Shown here: positions 63,325 through 64,000 of the stretch, piece after piece
Layout of the letters: the number at the start of each line of letters is the position of its first letter
How positions within the stretch are numbered: position 1 is the first letter of the stretch
From: Bacteroidales bacterium
Lineage (GTDB): Bacteria; Bacteroidota; Bacteroidia; Bacteroidales; UBA932
DNA: 64,000 bases
Direction: 5' to 3'
Assembly (NCBI GenBank): GCA_017437755.1
Contig: JAFRXI010000019.1
Coordinates: 1 to 64,000 of the forward strand
The notes under the pieces: model-generated
Told to the model about the DNA's origin: nothing
Seen by the model: the letters and a program-made list of their open reading frames with translations, nothing else
The model's database searches: none
Made by a program: the position numbers and the translations under genes

Positions 63325-64000
63325 ATGAAAGGACATCTCATAACAGCATTCCTCCTTGCGGGAACGTTTCTCGCCAGTGCCGCCAGACCGGCCGGCGGGA
63401 AGGCCGGGCCTGTCCGCATTGAAAGGCACGACAGCCTCACTGTCTACTATCCGGACTACTCGCGCATTGACCTGTCCACCGGGCGGATGCCGTCCAAGGA
63501 TAGGACAGATGTCATTTTCTGCTGCGCCGCCGCCTTCACCGGAGAACGCCTTAAAGAATTCAGCCACAGCAACATAGCCGGACATCACGTATCCGGCGGC
63601 AAATACTATCAAGGCTTCCGGTGCGCCACCAACAACGGCATCTTCACATGGAACGGCGCAAACGGCTGGAAGTTCTACAACTTCTCCCACAAGAACTCCG
63701 AGACGCCGCTGAAGGAGTCGGCCCGGAAGGGTGGCATGGGATTCTGCCAGAGCCTGCTGTTCTACAACGGGAAGCAGTTCAAGGGATGCTTCAAACCGTA
63801 TCGGAGCAACCAGTACCGGGCCCTGTGCGAGATCGGAGGCCGGCTTTGCATAGTTGACTGCGCCTGGAGCCTTCCCTTCGGCAGTTTCATGGAAGGCCTC
63901 CGGAAACTCGGCGTCAAAAACGCCATCTACTGCGACATGGGCCGCGGCTGGAACTACTCCTGGTACCGCCGGGACGACGGCACCGTAAAGGAAATCTTCA
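63325..64000 (+). CDS. Partial secreted protein, possibly NAGPA-like
   Basis: The first 225 residues are present and the gene runs off the window. A signal peptide (ITAFLLAGTFLASAA) leads into a domain with TNNGIFTWNGANGWKFYNF, GFCQSLLFYNG and a later RKLGVKNAIYCDMGRGWNYS. The last stretch loosely recalls phosphodiester glycosidase (NAGPA) proteins, in which a similar segment precedes the active site, but I cannot confirm it. It follows the terminator-like hairpins, so it may be a separate unit. Confidence 0.55.
   Translation, partial: MKGHLITAFLLAGTFLASAARPAGGKAGPVRIERHDSLTVYYPDYSRIDLSTGRMPSKDRTDVIFCCAAAFTGERLKEFSHSNIAGHHVSGGKYYQGFRCATNNGIFTWNGANGWKFYNFSHKNSETPLKESARKGGMGFCQSLLFYNGKQFKGCFKPYRSNQYRALCEIGGRLCIVDCAWSLPFGSFMEGLRKLGVKNAIYCDMGRGWNYSWYRRDDGTVKEIF

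Overview
This window reads as chromosomal DNA from a GC-rich member of the Bacteroidales. It carries two SusC/SusD-type polysaccharide utilisation loci (PULs), promoters of the Bacteroidota type (a TAnnTTTG box near -7, sometimes with TTTG about 19-22 bases upstream), few strong Shine-Dalgarno sites, many Sec/lipoprotein signal peptides and a hybrid two-component regulator. The family cannot be fixed from sequence alone; an uncultured gut or rumen lineage is a guess. I saw no tRNA, rRNA, CRISPR array, transposase or phage gene.

Region 1 (1-5165). The left edge holds a structured intergenic repeat and a broken copy of a GH31-C-terminus/fecR junction whose intact copy lies at 8158-8591. A promoter at 667-700 then starts a MurNAc-salvage operon in the order described for Tannerella forsythia murT-murQ-murK: MFS transporter, MurNAc-6-P etherase, sugar kinase. 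A lipoprotein histidine phosphatase follows.

Region 2 (5218-36111), PUL 1. Order: ECF sigma factor, GH31 enzyme lodged between sigma and anti-sigma, FecR anti-sigma, STN-bearing SusC, SusD, a BACON/GLUG lipoprotein, and three calcineurin-like phosphoesterases with different N-terminal modules. The second phosphoesterase is interrupted by an in-frame TAG. Two very large paralogous fimbrillin/GLUG lipoproteins flank an MsrA-GAF methionine sulfoxide reductase fusion, and a GH106-like glycosidase closes the locus. Three phosphoesterases beside MurNAc salvage suggest, as inference only, a phosphodiester-containing glycan such as bacterial wall material as substrate.

Region 3 (36196-42781) mixes housekeeping and accessory genes: a small protein of unknown role, a TSCPD protein, upp, a 1388-residue surface lipoprotein ending in an SGNH-like DUF4886 domain, and pfkA.

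Region 4 (42858-64000), PUL 2. Order: hybrid two-component system, a BNR-4/heparinase II-III fusion, a second heparinase II/III lipoprotein, a small lipoprotein, SusC, SusD, three surface lipoproteins, GH88 unsaturated glucuronyl hydrolase, a terminator-like pair of hairpins and a partial secreted protein. Lyase plus GH88 logic points to a uronic-acid polysaccharide.

The most unusual signal is a family of four tiny proteins (37-46 residues) at 22272, 26656, 37492 and 60041. Each sits directly upstream of a large fimbrillin-like surface lipoprotein gene, and three overlap its start codon. They share a Tyr-x-x-Pro core and an acidic tail with Trp. The second is the structured repeat at 14-141 and 30203-30330, whose core is nearly identical while its closing stem arms differ but remain self-complementary.
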